From NCBI GenBank assembly GCA_033763575.1, contig JANRKF010000033.1:71517-135516 (forward strand): a DNA stretch of 64,000 bases, written 5' to 3'. Position 1 is the first letter of the stretch, and each line of letters starts with the position of its first letter. The translations under genes and the position numbers were made by a program. The notes below the pieces were generated by a model, which worked only from the letters and a program-made list of their open reading frames with translations, was not told the DNA's origin and did no database searches. Positions 32,440 through 41,113 of this stretch are shown piece after piece. The stretch comes from JANRKF01 sp033763575. GTDB lineage: Bacteria > Pseudomonadota > Alphaproteobacteria > Rickettsiales > SXRF01.

Positions 32440-33864
32440 GGTTAAACCACCCATATAAGGCACAAGCGCTTCCGGCACGGTGATGCTGCCATCCTCGTGC
32501 TGGTAATTTTCGATGATGGCGACCATGGTGCGGCCAATCGGCAGGCCGGAACCGTTCAGCGTATGCACGAACAAATTTTCTTTGCCGCGCTTGAAGCGCG
32601 CCTTCATGCGCCGCGCCTGGAACCCGCCGCAGTTGGAGCAGCTGGAAATTTCACGGTAGGCATCCTGCCCCGGCATCCACACCTCGATATCATAGGTTTT
32701 TTCGGCGGAGAAGCCCATATCCCCCGTGCAAAGCAGCACCGTGCGATACGGCAGGCCGAGCTTTTGCAAAATGGCCTCAGCATTCGCCGTCATCCGCTCA
32801 TGCTCTGCAACCGATTGTTCCGGGGTCGTAATGGAAACCATCTCCACTTTGCTGAACTGGTGCTGGCGGATCATCCCCTTCGTGTCCCGCCCTGCCGAAC
32901 CCGCCTCAGAGCGGAAACAAGGCGTATACGCCGTCATGCGCATGGGCAGGGCCGCCTCCTCCAAAATGCTATCCGCCACCAGGTTGGTAAGCGGCACTTC
33001 GGCCGTGGGGATGAGCCAGAAATCATTTGATGAAATAGCAACAATTTTTTCAGGATTATTATCTATATCATATATTACTTTGCATTTGTAGCCGCTTGCC
33101 TTCCATTTATTCACCCATTCAACTGCCGTGGGATTTGATAATTTAATTATGCCATCAGGGTCTGTATGAAACTGAGCTTTTGTAATTGGCAACTCAGGTA
33201 CAGAACTTGCCACTCTAAATAAATCGTCTTTAAATTTCGGCAGCTGCCCGGTGCCATACGCCGCCGCATCTTTCACCAGAAACGGCGGCACCATTTCGGT
33301 GTAGCCCGCGTTCACATTATGATCGAGGAAGAAGGAAGCCAGCGCCCGCTCCATCCGCGCTAAGGCCCCTTTAAGCACCACAAAACGGGCACCGCTTAGT
33401 TTCGCCGCGCCTTCAAAATCCATGAGGCCGAGCGCCGTGCCAATGTCGTCATGCAGCTTGGGTGCAAAATCAAATTTCCGTGGCTCGCCCCATTTGCGAA
33501 TTTCCTTATTATCCTTTTCATCCGCCCCTTGCGGCACATCGTCGGCGGGTAAATTTGGCAAAGATTCCAAAATCGATTCCAACTCACCGCGCCCAGAAAG
33601 ATTCTCCTCCAATGCTGCAATGGCATCGTTATTCGCTTTGGCTTCGGCCATAATTTGCGAAGCATCCGCGCCACTACGCTTGGCCTCGCCGATGTGTTTG
33701 GCAAAGCCATTGCGCTTTGAAAGCAGCTCTTGCAGGCTTGTTTGCTGCGCACGCTTTTTTTCATCGAGCGCCAGAATTTCCTGCGCTTTTGCCTCCAACC
33801 CCCGGCGTTTCAGCGCGGCATCAAACCCTTCCGGATCCTGGCGAATATATTTAATATCATGCAT
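32425..33864 (-). CDS. serS: seryl-tRNA synthetase with an in-frame AT-rich insertion
   Basis: Charges tRNA-Ser. The N-terminal coiled-coil arm (about residues 25-105) and the class II core are intact, with motif 2 CFRSEAGSAGRDTKGMIRQH and motif 3 GSGLPIGRTMVAIIEN. The protein is 479 residues, about 50-60 more than usual. The extra part lies at about residues 218-281 between LFRV and FWLIPTAEVP, encoded by 33022-33211, and is visibly AT-rich against the surrounding gene. The family normally goes straight from LFRT to WLIPTAEVPLTN here. The last residues VIAA are encoded by a repeat. Probably functional, since all motifs are kept. Confidence 0.94.
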   Translation of the reverse strand: MHDIKYIRQDPEGFDAALKRRGLEAKAQEILALDEKKRAQQTSLQELLSKRNGFAKHIGEAKRSGADASQIMAEAKANNDAIAALEENLSGRGELESILESLPNLPADDVPQGADEKDNKEIRKWGEPRKFDFAPKLHDDIGTALGLMDFEGAAKLSGARFVVLKGALARMERALASFFLDHNVNAGYTEMVPPFLVKDAAAYGTGQLPKFKDDLFRVASSVPELPITKAQFHTDPDGIIKLSNPTAVEWVNKWKASGYKCKVIYDIDNNPEKIVAISSNDFWLIPTAEVPLTNLVADSILEEAALPMRMTAYTPCFRSEAGSAGRDTKGMIRQHQFSKVEMVSITTPEQSVAEHERMTANAEAILQKLGLPYRTVLLCTGDMGFSAEKTYDIEVWMPGQDAYREISSCSNCGGFQARRMKARFKRGKENLFVHTLNGSGLPIGRTMVAIIENYQHEDGSITVPEALVPYMGGLTVIAA

Positions 33865-33878
33865 TTCATTTCTCCTTC

Positions 33879-33955
33879 GTCATTGCGAGCGAACGCGAAG
33901 CAATCCATCTTTCCTAAGCTGGATCGCCACGTCGCCTATGGCTCCTCGCGATGAC
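33879..33955. repeat. R2 repeat between serS and tatC
   Basis: GTCATTGCGAGCGAACGCGA ... GGCTCCTCGCGATGAC, 77 bases. It encodes the final residues of TatC (CHREEP) and its stop. Confidence 0.85.
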
Positions 33956-34691
33956 AGGTTTTATTTCTACAAAGCAAGATCGATAACTCATACAAAACAT
34001 ATAGCGGCACGGAAAGCGCAATCTGGCTGAAAATATCGGGCGGGGTGATGATGGCGGCGACGCTCACAATCCCCACAATTGCATAACGCCTGCCTTTTTT
34101 CAGCGTTTCCACCTGCACCATCCCGCTTTTCACCAGCAATATGAGAATAATCGGAAGCTGGAACGACAGGCCAAATGCGAGGATCAGGTGCATGACCAGC
34201 GTCAGGTAATCCGCCACCTTGGCTTCAAGCTGGATGGGCAGCGCCCCCGGCGCACCGACCGATTCAAAACCAAGGAAGAATTTCCACGCCGCCGGGAAAA
34301 TGAGGTAGTACACAAAGGCCGCACCCAGCAGAAACAAGCCGGGTGCCGCCGCAAGGAACGGCAGCATCGCACGCCTTTCATTGTTATGCAGGCCGGGCGC
34401 AAGGAAACGATAAAGCTGCGCCGCCATGACCGGAAACGACAGGACAAACCCGGCAAACACCGCAAGCCGAAGATAGGTGAAAAAAGCCTCGGTGAGGCTG
34501 GTATAGATCATGCGGCGGCTTGCCGGATCGGGAAAGGCATGGGCGAGCGGTGCGACAAGGAACGCATAAATCTCGCTTGCGAAAAAATAGCAGCCGCCGG
34601 TGGCGGCAAAAAACGCGATGAAGCAAATCACCAGCCGCTTGCGAAGCTCAATCAGGTGCGCCATGAGCGGTTGTTTTGGAAGCTCGGTCAT
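33936..34691 (-). CDS. tatC: Sec-independent translocase protein TatC
   Basis: Six-helix core of the twin-arginine translocase; with TatB it binds RR signal peptides. Signatures: MAHLIELRKRLV (residues 9-20), the FP-rich periplasmic loop HAFPDPASRRMIYTSLTEAF, FLAPGLHNNERR, and ITPPDIFSQI near the end. Normal length (251 residues) except that the last six residues (CHREEP) come from an R2 repeat. ATGA overlap with tatB. Confidence 0.95.
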   Translation of the reverse strand: MTELPKQPLMAHLIELRKRLVICFIAFFAATGGCYFFASEIYAFLVAPLAHAFPDPASRRMIYTSLTEAFFTYLRLAVFAGFVLSFPVMAAQLYRFLAPGLHNNERRAMLPFLAAAPGLFLLGAAFVYYLIFPAAWKFFLGFESVGAPGALPIQLEAKVADYLTLVMHLILAFGLSFQLPIILILLVKSGMVQVETLKKGRRYAIVGIVSVAAIITPPDIFSQIALSVPLYVLYELSILLCRNKTCHREEP

Positions 34692-35011
34692 AGCTCCTCC
34701 CCATCATCCCGGCGAAAGCCGGGATCTAGAGTTTTTTCTGGCTGGCTGCCAGCCTTCGCTGGCATGACATTTTGGGTAGGATAGGATTCATACCATTTCC
34801 CGTCATCGCCCTGAATCATTTTGATCTCGTTAGCAATACCCGATTCTTCCGCCAACGCCTCGAAGGTCTTACGCACCTCCATGCTTAGATTTTTCAGCAC
34901 GCGCAACGCCCTTGCCACCGCACGAATCACCGTGGGCAGCTCTTTGGGGCCGAGGAAAACCACGGCCACCAAGACAATCAGAAGAATTTCAGAAAAAGAA
35001 AGGTCGAACAT
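34688..35011 (-). CDS. tatB: Tat translocase subunit TatB
   Basis: Single-helix membrane protein that works with TatC as signal-peptide receptor. I start at ATG 35011 (MFDLSFSEILLIVLVAVVFL), which gives 107 residues: the membrane helix with the GPKELP hinge, then an amphipathic helix. The C-terminal third (about residues 76-107: VMPAKAGSQ, TLDPGFRRDDGEEL) is read from two R1 palindromes at 34704-34768 and is not native TatB sequence. TatB tails are variable, so function may be unaffected. The start lies 5 bases after the stop of the HExxH-protein gene. Confidence 0.9.
   Translation of the reverse strand: MFDLSFSEILLIVLVAVVFLGPKELPTVIRAVARALRVLKNLSMEVRKTFEALAEESGIANEIKMIQGDDGKWYESYPTQNVMPAKAGSQPEKTLDPGFRRDDGEEL
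34704..34768. repeat. two R1 palindromes at the 3' end of tatB
   Basis: TCATCCCGGCGAAAGCCGGG (34704-34723) and CTGCCAGCCTTCGCTGGCAT with GAC (34746-34768). Both are read in frame as TatB C-terminal residues. Confidence 0.75.
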
Positions 35012-35016
35012 GCGGT

Positions 35017-35757
35017 CTACGTACGAGAGGGGGAGTTTATATTTTGATAATAAGCCAGCGCTTCGCATGCCGCCTGTTGTGCACGGCGCTCAATGGGGTG
35101 GTTGAGATAGTGTTTACGTGCGTCATCCTCAGGCATATTTGGCGGGGCTGCATAAGAAGCATATTCCACCTTATGGTTATTGTTGGTGAGTCTATCATAC
35201 AAATGAAAGGTTTCATGTGCACCAACCGCAATAAGTAGTGATGTCAAATCCATCTGACCTTCTTGCCCACACACACTCTTTGTAAAGCCACTATGTCCAT
35301 CTTTGTGCCGCCTGGTATAAAAAGCGTATAAATCCCAAAAGGGTAAGCCAAGCCCATGCCCGTTGGTATCCCTGTGATCCGTCAAAGTACAAAGGTCGAA
35401 TTTTACAGACTTAGCCGATCCACCTTTTCCGATCTTGTTCCGCACAATAGATACATCCGGAAACGCGTCGGAGCGGTGGTGTTCAGAAAATGCGTAAAAG
35501 GCTCCAGATGGCTCGCCAATACTGATGGCGGGCGCCACACGGCCATACCTCCAGTGCACATAGGCCATACCTTTGCCAAAATCCTGCAGGCATTTATCCA
35601 GGAACACTATAAACCTGTTAACATCGTTGGGGTCTTCAAGACCATACTCGCTTTCAAGGTGATGCCTGAATTCCGTCGAGTCGATATTCCGGCGCGCAGT
35701 GGTAATCACCGACGGCTCTGGAAGTTTTACCTTTAACGTATCGGGAAGCCGACGCAT
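35017..35757 (-). CDS. putative HExxH zinc metalloprotease-like protein inside the tat operon
   Basis: Unrecognised 246-residue protein that carries a zincin motif: GAHETFHLYDRL with His181-Glu182-x2-His185, and a plausible third ligand Glu223 in HPIERRAQQAACEAL, the gluzincin spacing. There is no signal peptide, so a cytoplasmic enzyme is likely. It begins 3 bases after the tatA stop and ends 5 bases before the tatB start, so it must be co-transcribed. tatA and tatB are normally adjacent in this lineage. The second half is AT-richer than the neighbours. Substrate unknown; I infer protease activity only from the motif. Confidence 0.65.
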   Translation of the reverse strand: MRRLPDTLKVKLPEPSVITTARRNIDSTEFRHHLESEYGLEDPNDVNRFIVFLDKCLQDFGKGMAYVHWRYGRVAPAISIGEPSGAFYAFSEHHRSDAFPDVSIVRNKIGKGGSAKSVKFDLCTLTDHRDTNGHGLGLPFWDLYAFYTRRHKDGHSGFTKSVCGQEGQMDLTSLLIAVGAHETFHLYDRLTNNNHKVEYASYAAPPNMPEDDARKHYLNHPIERRAQQAACEALAYYQNINSPSRT

Positions 35758-35760
35758 CAA

Positions 35761-35919
35761 TCAATCTTTCTTGATTGAATCCTCATCACCCTTTAAGCCC
35801 TCGCGCAGGCTGCGCACGCCTTTGCCGATTTCGCCCATGACGTTGGAAATACGGCCCTTACCGAACACGATCAGCACAATGACCAGTACCAAAAGCAGAT
35901 GTGAAAAACTGAGTCCCAT
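35761..35919 (-). CDS. tatA: Tat translocase subunit TatA (short)
   Basis: 52-residue protein MGLSFSHLLLVLVIVLIVFG, then the KGRISNVMGEIGKGVRSLRE amphipathic helix and an acidic DEDSIKKD tail: the TatA/E plan of a membrane helix, the FGKGR hinge and an amphipathic helix. It forms the Tat pore. TatA proteins are usually 65-90 residues, so this one has a short tail. It is first in the run tatA-metalloprotease-tatB-tatC. Confidence 0.9.
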   Translation of the reverse strand: MGLSFSHLLLVLVIVLIVFGKGRISNVMGEIGKGVRSLREGLKGDEDSIKKD

Positions 35920-35979
35920 AAATAAGTTCCTTGGTTTCTAGGTTTCATGGCCTCCGGGTCTCTAGGTCAACCAAGAGAC

Positions 35980-36981
35980 CTAGCTACCCAGAAACCCAGC
36001 GACTTCTTCTTTCGCTTCTTTAGCATCAAACGCGGCGTCTGTCGCCCTGATTTGCATCGCACGCACCGCACGCGCAAGCGCCTCGCCCGAAAGCGGTGCA
36101 CACGCATCCGCCGAAGCGCGCAGCACATCCATATCCGGATCGCTCAGGCCATTGCAATGCAGCACCACATCGCAACCCGCAGAAAGCGCGCCGACGGCGC
36201 GTTCGGCATAGGTGCCTTTCATGGATTTCATCCACAACGCATCCGACATCAGCAGGTTGTCAAAGCCGATATCGTGGCGGATATAACGGATGGCTTTCGG
36301 CGAGAGCGTCGCCATGTGATCGGCGTCGAGCGCGGTATACACCACATGCGCCGTCATCCCCATCGGCAGGTCGGAGAGCGATTTGAAGGGCAGGAAATCC
36401 GTCGCCTCCAGCTCGGCGAGCGAGGCGGTCACCACCGGCAGCGCCTCATGGCTATCGACCACCGCCCGGCCATGGCCGGGAATATGTTTTAAAACCGGCA
36501 CAATGCCGCCATCCATCAGCCCGTTCGCCTGGGCGCGGGCATGGGTGGTCACGGTGCCGGCGTCGGTGCCGAAAGCGCGGTCGCCAATGATGTCATGCGC
36601 GCCGGGCACGGGAATATCGGCCAGCGGTAGGCAATCGACAGTGATGCCGACCGCCGCCAGCTCCAGCGCCATCAGCCGGGCGGAAAGATAGGTCGCCCGC
36701 AGCGAATCACCCTTGGCTTCCGCCAGCTTTCGGGCGGAGGGAAACACCGACCAGTGCGGGGGCTTGAGGCGCGCCACCCGCCCTCCTTCCTGGTCGATCA
36801 GGATGGGCGTATTGTGACGGCCCGTCACTTCGCGCATCTCATCGGTGAGCGCTTTCACCTGCTCCGGATTATCGCAATTGCGGCCAAACAGGATGAAACC
36901 GTAGGGATCGATTTGTTTGAACAGCGCCCGCTCCTCGGACGTGAGCCGCAAGCCCTTGCAATCGACAATCAGCGGCTGCAT
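35980..36981 (-). CDS. nagZ: beta-N-acetylhexosaminidase NagZ
   Basis: GH3 enzyme that removes GlcNAc from anhydro-muropeptides in cytoplasmic peptidoglycan recycling. Motifs: ILIDQEGGRVARLKPP, KHIPGHGRAVVDSHEALP (with the catalytic His/Asp loop), and MSDALWMKSMKG with the nucleophile Asp. 333 residues, normal length. It is directly downstream of the SPOR gene (2-base gap), as in most Alphaproteobacteria. The usual scpA-scpB genes that follow nagZ are absent here; tatA comes next. Confidence 0.95.
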   Translation of the reverse strand: MQPLIVDCKGLRLTSEERALFKQIDPYGFILFGRNCDNPEQVKALTDEMREVTGRHNTPILIDQEGGRVARLKPPHWSVFPSARKLAEAKGDSLRATYLSARLMALELAAVGITVDCLPLADIPVPGAHDIIGDRAFGTDAGTVTTHARAQANGLMDGGIVPVLKHIPGHGRAVVDSHEALPVVTASLAELEATDFLPFKSLSDLPMGMTAHVVYTALDADHMATLSPKAIRYIRHDIGFDNLLMSDALWMKSMKGTYAERAVGALSAGCDVVLHCNGLSDPDMDVLRASADACAPLSGEALARAVRAMQIRATDAAFDAKEAKEEVAGFLGS

Positions 36982-36982
36982 A

Positions 36983-37894
36983 TTATTTCACTGCCATGCA
37001 GGCCTGGCCACTAGCCGAAAGCTTAGCGCAGAGCGCTTTCGCATCATCGGTGCCGACACGCAGGCGGAAGAAAACACCCTTTTCACCCAGATCGGCGCGA
37101 TTAATGACCGGCGACTTGCCGGAAAGCGCCGCATTCTTCTTCTGGATTTTCGCAAAATCCGCCTTGGCATCCGCCTCACTGCGATAGGCGCCAAGCTGCA
37201 CCAGCTGCTTGCCGCCGCTTGCGGCTTTCGGTTTTTCGACCGGTTTCTCAGCAGTTTTTTCAGCAGTTTTTTCGACCGGCTGCATCGCCTTTTCCGCCAT
37301 GGTTTCCAATGTTTTCGGTGCAAGCTCCACCACTTTCGCAGGCTCGGCAGGCGCAGGCTCAGCAACAGCCTGCTTGCCAAGCTCCTCACGCACATTCACC
37401 ACCTGCGGGCCGGTCTGGGCCACGTTTTTCGGCTCTTCCTTTTTTTCCTCCGCAGGAGCCGGTGCCGGCGGCGCATCATCCTCACCGAAAACCTGTTCGG
37501 CGCTTACGGGAGCGGCAGGCGTCGCCGTATCCAGCTTGTCATTCGCCCAGTTCGCGCCGACTTCTTTTGGCATCGGCTCTTCCGGCGTCGGCAGCACACG
37601 CTCTACCTGCGGCGGCGGCTGGCTGCCCGCCGAGAATGTATCAAAAATCGTTTTATCCTGGTTAGGAAACTGCATGCCACCCGGATCTTCCGGTTTTTCC
37701 TTCGTGGGCGTTTTATCGGCCTCGATCACCATCAGCTCGCCCTCATTCACCGACTGGCTGCCCGCCTTATAGGCATAAATGGCAAGCGCGATGAACCCGC
37801 CGAACGCACAGATCAGCACCAGCGGGGGAAGCAGCTTTGCCGCCATGCTGCGCGGTTCATTATCAAACAGGGGATCGTTCACATCGTTGGCCAT
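36983..37894 (-). CDS. SPOR-domain membrane protein
   Basis: Single-pass inner-membrane protein with a C-terminal SPOR domain that binds glycan strands denuded of stem peptides, usually at the division site. ATG 37894 (MANDVNDPLFDNEPR) is chosen because it follows a strong GGAGGA site. The order is a cytoplasmic Met-rich tail, a membrane helix (LLPPLVLICAFGGFIALAIY), a long Pro/Ala/Glu-rich periplasmic linker (about residues 70-225) and the SPOR domain (about 228-303; QLVQLGAYRSEADAKADF). It overlaps the argS 3' end by 32 bp. Confidence 0.88.
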   Translation of the reverse strand: MANDVNDPLFDNEPRSMAAKLLPPLVLICAFGGFIALAIYAYKAGSQSVNEGELMVIEADKTPTKEKPEDPGGMQFPNQDKTIFDTFSAGSQPPPQVERVLPTPEEPMPKEVGANWANDKLDTATPAAPVSAEQVFGEDDAPPAPAPAEEKKEEPKNVAQTGPQVVNVREELGKQAVAEPAPAEPAKVVELAPKTLETMAEKAMQPVEKTAEKTAEKPVEKPKAASGGKQLVQLGAYRSEADAKADFAKIQKKNAALSGKSPVINRADLGEKGVFFRLRVGTDDAKALCAKLSASGQACMAVK

Positions 37895-39626
37895 AGCGCA
37901 TTTCCTCCAGAGGTTCGACGCCCATGACCATGAGGCCGGAAGCGATGACTTCCGCGACCGCACGCGCAAGAACGATTCGTGATGCCGTTTTTTCTATAGC
38001 ATCTTTTTGCAGAAAGCGAAGGGATAAATCGTCGTTGCCCATATTCCAGAAGCCATGGAATGCCGAGGCCACCTCATGCAGGAAATAGGGAATGCGGTGC
38101 GGCTCCATCGCGCTTGCCGCCTGTTCCACCATGCGCGGCCAGGAGGCGAGCAGGCGGATAAGCGCCAGCTCCGCCGGGTGCGTGAACTGGGCAAAAATAC
38201 CTGCCGCTGGTTTTTCCGCACGTGCCGCCGCCTCCGGCATATCGGCATAGGCATTGCGGATAATCGAGTGACAGCGCGCATGGGCATATTGCACATAGAA
38301 CACCGGATTGTCTTTCGATTGCTCGGTGACTTTGGCAAAATCGAAATCGAGCGGCATATCGTTTTTACGCGTGAGCATGATGAAGCGGAACACGCCGACC
38401 CCCACCTCTTCCACCACCTCACGCACGGTGACGAACGTTCCGGCGCGCTTGCTCATTTTCATCGGCTCGCCATCGCGCATGAATTTCACCAGCGCGCAGA
38501 GCTTCACTTCTAAATCGACCTTGCCATGTGAAAGGGCATTCACCGCCGCCTTGAGGCGCTTCACATAACCGCCGTGATCGACGCCCAGCAACATAATCAG
38601 CTTATCAAAACCGCGAGCGATCTTATCGCGTTGATAGGCGATGTCGGGCGCAAAATAGGTCCACGACCCATCGGATTTTTTGACCGCACGATCCACATCG
38701 TCGCCAAACTCAGTGGATTTGAATAAGGTCTGCGCCCTCGGCTCCCAGTCGTCCGGCGTCTTGCCTTTGGGAGGCTCCAGCACGCCCTCGTAAATAAGCC
38801 CCATCCCGGTGAGTTCGGCAATGGCGTCTTCCACCTTGCCCGCCTCGGTAATGGCACGCTCGGAGCTGAACACATCGAAGTGAATGCCGAGCATGGCGAG
38901 ATCGGATTTGATCATCTCCATCACCGCATCGATGGCAAAATCGCGCACCTTGGGCAGCCATACCGCCCGTTCTTCCTGCAACAAAGCCACGCCGAACTGC
39001 TGTTTCAAACCCTCGCCGACCGGCACCATGTAATCGCCGGGATACAGCCCTTCCGGAATCTCGCCAATCACCTCGCCACACGCCTCGCGGTAGCGCAAAT
39101 AGGCCGAGTCAGCGAGCTTGTCCACCTGCCCACCCGCATCGTTGATGTAATATTCTTTGGTGACGTTGTACCCGGCTTTGATGAGCAGATTCGCCAGCGC
39201 ATCACCATAAATATAGCGCGCATGCCCCACATGCATCGGCCCGGTGGGGTTCGCGGAGACATATTCGACATTCACTTTTTTGCCCGCGCCCATCGCCGAA
39301 TTGCCGTAGCCGCGACCATGTTCGAGTATCACCCCCACCTGCTGCTGCCACAGGGAAGGCGCGAGCGTGAGATTGATGAAACCCGGCCCGGCGATTTCGC
39401 ATTTTTCAACTGATTCCAGCGATTTGATATGCGTGAGCAAATGCGCGGCGATTTCTTTCGGGCTTTTTCCCACTTGCGCGGCAATCACCATCGCCGCATT
39501 GGTCGCAATATCGCCGTGGCTCGCGTCTTTCGGTGGCTCGGCGATGATTTTATCCAGCTGCACCGCCGGGAACTGCTCACGGGCAATGGCGCGGATGGAT
39601 TCGTTGATGGTCGCAAATATATTCAT
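37863..39626 (-). CDS. argS: arginyl-tRNA synthetase
   Basis: Class I synthetase charging tRNA-Arg. HIGH motif is VGHARYIYGDAL (about residues 126-137; NPTGPMHVGHAR precedes) and the KMSKS region is MKMSKRAGTFVT (about residues 395-406). 587 residues, normal. The C-terminus overlaps the SPOR gene by 32 bp, so translation is coupled. A 274-base intergenic region with repeats separates it from dgt. Confidence 0.97.
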   Translation of the reverse strand: MNIFATINESIRAIAREQFPAVQLDKIIAEPPKDASHGDIATNAAMVIAAQVGKSPKEIAAHLLTHIKSLESVEKCEIAGPGFINLTLAPSLWQQQVGVILEHGRGYGNSAMGAGKKVNVEYVSANPTGPMHVGHARYIYGDALANLLIKAGYNVTKEYYINDAGGQVDKLADSAYLRYREACGEVIGEIPEGLYPGDYMVPVGEGLKQQFGVALLQEERAVWLPKVRDFAIDAVMEMIKSDLAMLGIHFDVFSSERAITEAGKVEDAIAELTGMGLIYEGVLEPPKGKTPDDWEPRAQTLFKSTEFGDDVDRAVKKSDGSWTYFAPDIAYQRDKIARGFDKLIMLLGVDHGGYVKRLKAAVNALSHGKVDLEVKLCALVKFMRDGEPMKMSKRAGTFVTVREVVEEVGVGVFRFIMLTRKNDMPLDFDFAKVTEQSKDNPVFYVQYAHARCHSIIRNAYADMPEAAARAEKPAAGIFAQFTHPAELALIRLLASWPRMVEQAASAMEPHRIPYFLHEVASAFHGFWNMGNDDLSLRFLQKDAIEKTASRIVLARAVAEVIASGLMVMGVEPLEEMRYGQRCERSPV

Positions 39627-39900
39627 AGGTCCACGTTTTTAAAGAATAAATGCTAAGTTGCAAGGCCTCATACGCCCAAAGTAGCACGCATCCGGGAGGT
39701 CACGGAAGGGGGCAAACGCAAATAAATGCAAAAAAATATCCTTCCGTGACACGCATTTTTGTGCAGTGGGCGGGGGTCTGGAGTTGCGGAGCAAGCAGCA
39801 CGAGATCCCGGATAGCGCGCTTTTCCATGCTCACTGCGTTCGCGTAAAACCGGCTTCCGGGATGACAAGCGCCTAAGGCAGCAAGCTGCCAAGGCGGTTG
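39627..39900. repeat. argS-dgt intergenic region with inverted repeats
   Basis: No gene. Contains a perfect 11-bp inverted repeat GTCACGGAAGG...CCTTCCGTGAC (39699-39709 and 39740-39750) with an A-rich loop, and a longer repeat (39801-39866) with outer arms GATCCCGG/CCGGGATGAC and inner TTTCCATGCTCACTGCGTTC. The first could fold in RNA; its role is unknown. Confidence 0.55.
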
Positions 39901-41067
39901 TCACTTCCCTAACCACGACCGCGCATGGACATCGAAAATGCGGCTATGCTCGTCGAGGGCGAAGCGGTCGGTCATCCCCGCGATGAAATCGGCGACCGCC
40001 ATCGCGGTTTTTTTGCTGCCCGGCACATCGGTGAGCGCGCGCCACGCCGTCGGCAGGCACTCCGGCTGGGCGAGGAAAAAATGGAATAATTCCGCCACCA
40101 CCCGCTTGGCCTTGGCCGCCATGCGATTGACCTTGTAATGCCGGTACATGCGCCGCATCAGGAAGCTTTTGAGCTGGCGGTTCTGCTCGGCCATCGCCCC
40201 GGAAAAAGCTATGACCGGGCGGCCCAGCGCCCGGATATCCTCCACCGTTTTCACCCCCGACGCGGCGATATTCGCCCGCGAGGTGTCGATCAGATCCGTC
40301 ACCATGCGGTTGATGATGCGGCGGATGGATTCATGGATGAGCCGCGGCTGGGCGATCTTCGGATAACGCTGCTTCACCTCGTGGAAAAGCGCCGCCACCT
40401 GCGGCACTTCCTCCAGGTCGGCGATGGAAAAAAGCCCGGCGCGCAGGCCATCGTCAATATCATGGTTGTTATAGGCGATGTCGTCGGAAAGCGCGGCGAT
40501 CTGGGCCTCGGCGCTGGCGTAGCTCGAAAGTTCGAGGCCGTGTTTTTCGTTATATTCGGCAATCGCCCTCGGCACATCGCTCACCAATGGGCCGTTATGC
40601 TTGGCGATGCCTTCGAGCGTTTCCCATGTGAGGTTCAGCCCGTCAAACTCGGCGTAGCGCTGCTCCAGGCTGGTGATAATCCGCAGCGTGTGACCGTTAT
40701 GGTCAAATCCGCCAAACGGCGCCATCGCCTCCGACAGCGCATCCTCGCCAGCATGGCCGAACGGCGTGTGGCCGAGGTCATGCGCGAGCGCCAGCGTCTC
40801 CGCCAGATCCTCGCTGAGCCCCAGCGAACGGCAGACCGAGCGCGCCATCTGCGATACTTCCAAACTATGGGTGAGCCGCGTGCGGTAATGATCGCCCTCA
40901 TGGTTCACAAACACTTGTGTTTTATATTCAAGACGGCGGAAGGCGGTCGAGTGGATGATGCGGTCGCGGTCGCGCTGGAAGCAGCTGCGCGTGTTGCTCT
41001 CGGCTTCCGGATAAAGCCGCCCACGGCTCGCTTCCGGCGTGCAGGCGTATGTGGAAAGGGTACTCAT
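39901..41067 (-). CDS. dgt: deoxyguanosinetriphosphate triphosphohydrolase-like protein
   Basis: HD-domain dNTPase that cleaves dGTP (and often other dNTPs) to the nucleoside and tripolyphosphate. Signatures: FRRLEYKTQVFVNHEGDHYR, THSLEVSQMARS with the first HD His, and AHDLGHTPFGHAGE with the HD pair and catalytic histidines. 388 residues, normal for the Dgt-like family. It sits between argS and the erpA-xthA pair, as usual in Alphaproteobacteria. Confidence 0.95.
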   Translation of the reverse strand: MSTLSTYACTPEASRGRLYPEAESNTRSCFQRDRDRIIHSTAFRRLEYKTQVFVNHEGDHYRTRLTHSLEVSQMARSVCRSLGLSEDLAETLALAHDLGHTPFGHAGEDALSEAMAPFGGFDHNGHTLRIITSLEQRYAEFDGLNLTWETLEGIAKHNGPLVSDVPRAIAEYNEKHGLELSSYASAEAQIAALSDDIAYNNHDIDDGLRAGLFSIADLEEVPQVAALFHEVKQRYPKIAQPRLIHESIRRIINRMVTDLIDTSRANIAASGVKTVEDIRALGRPVIAFSGAMAEQNRQLKSFLMRRMYRHYKVNRMAAKAKRVVAELFHFFLAQPECLPTAWRALTDVPGSKKTAMAVADFIAGMTDRFALDEHSRIFDVHARSWLGK

Positions 41068-41113
41068 GCCGCAAGCCTAGCGAACCTGCGCGCCAAGGGC
41101 AAGCGGGGAGTGT

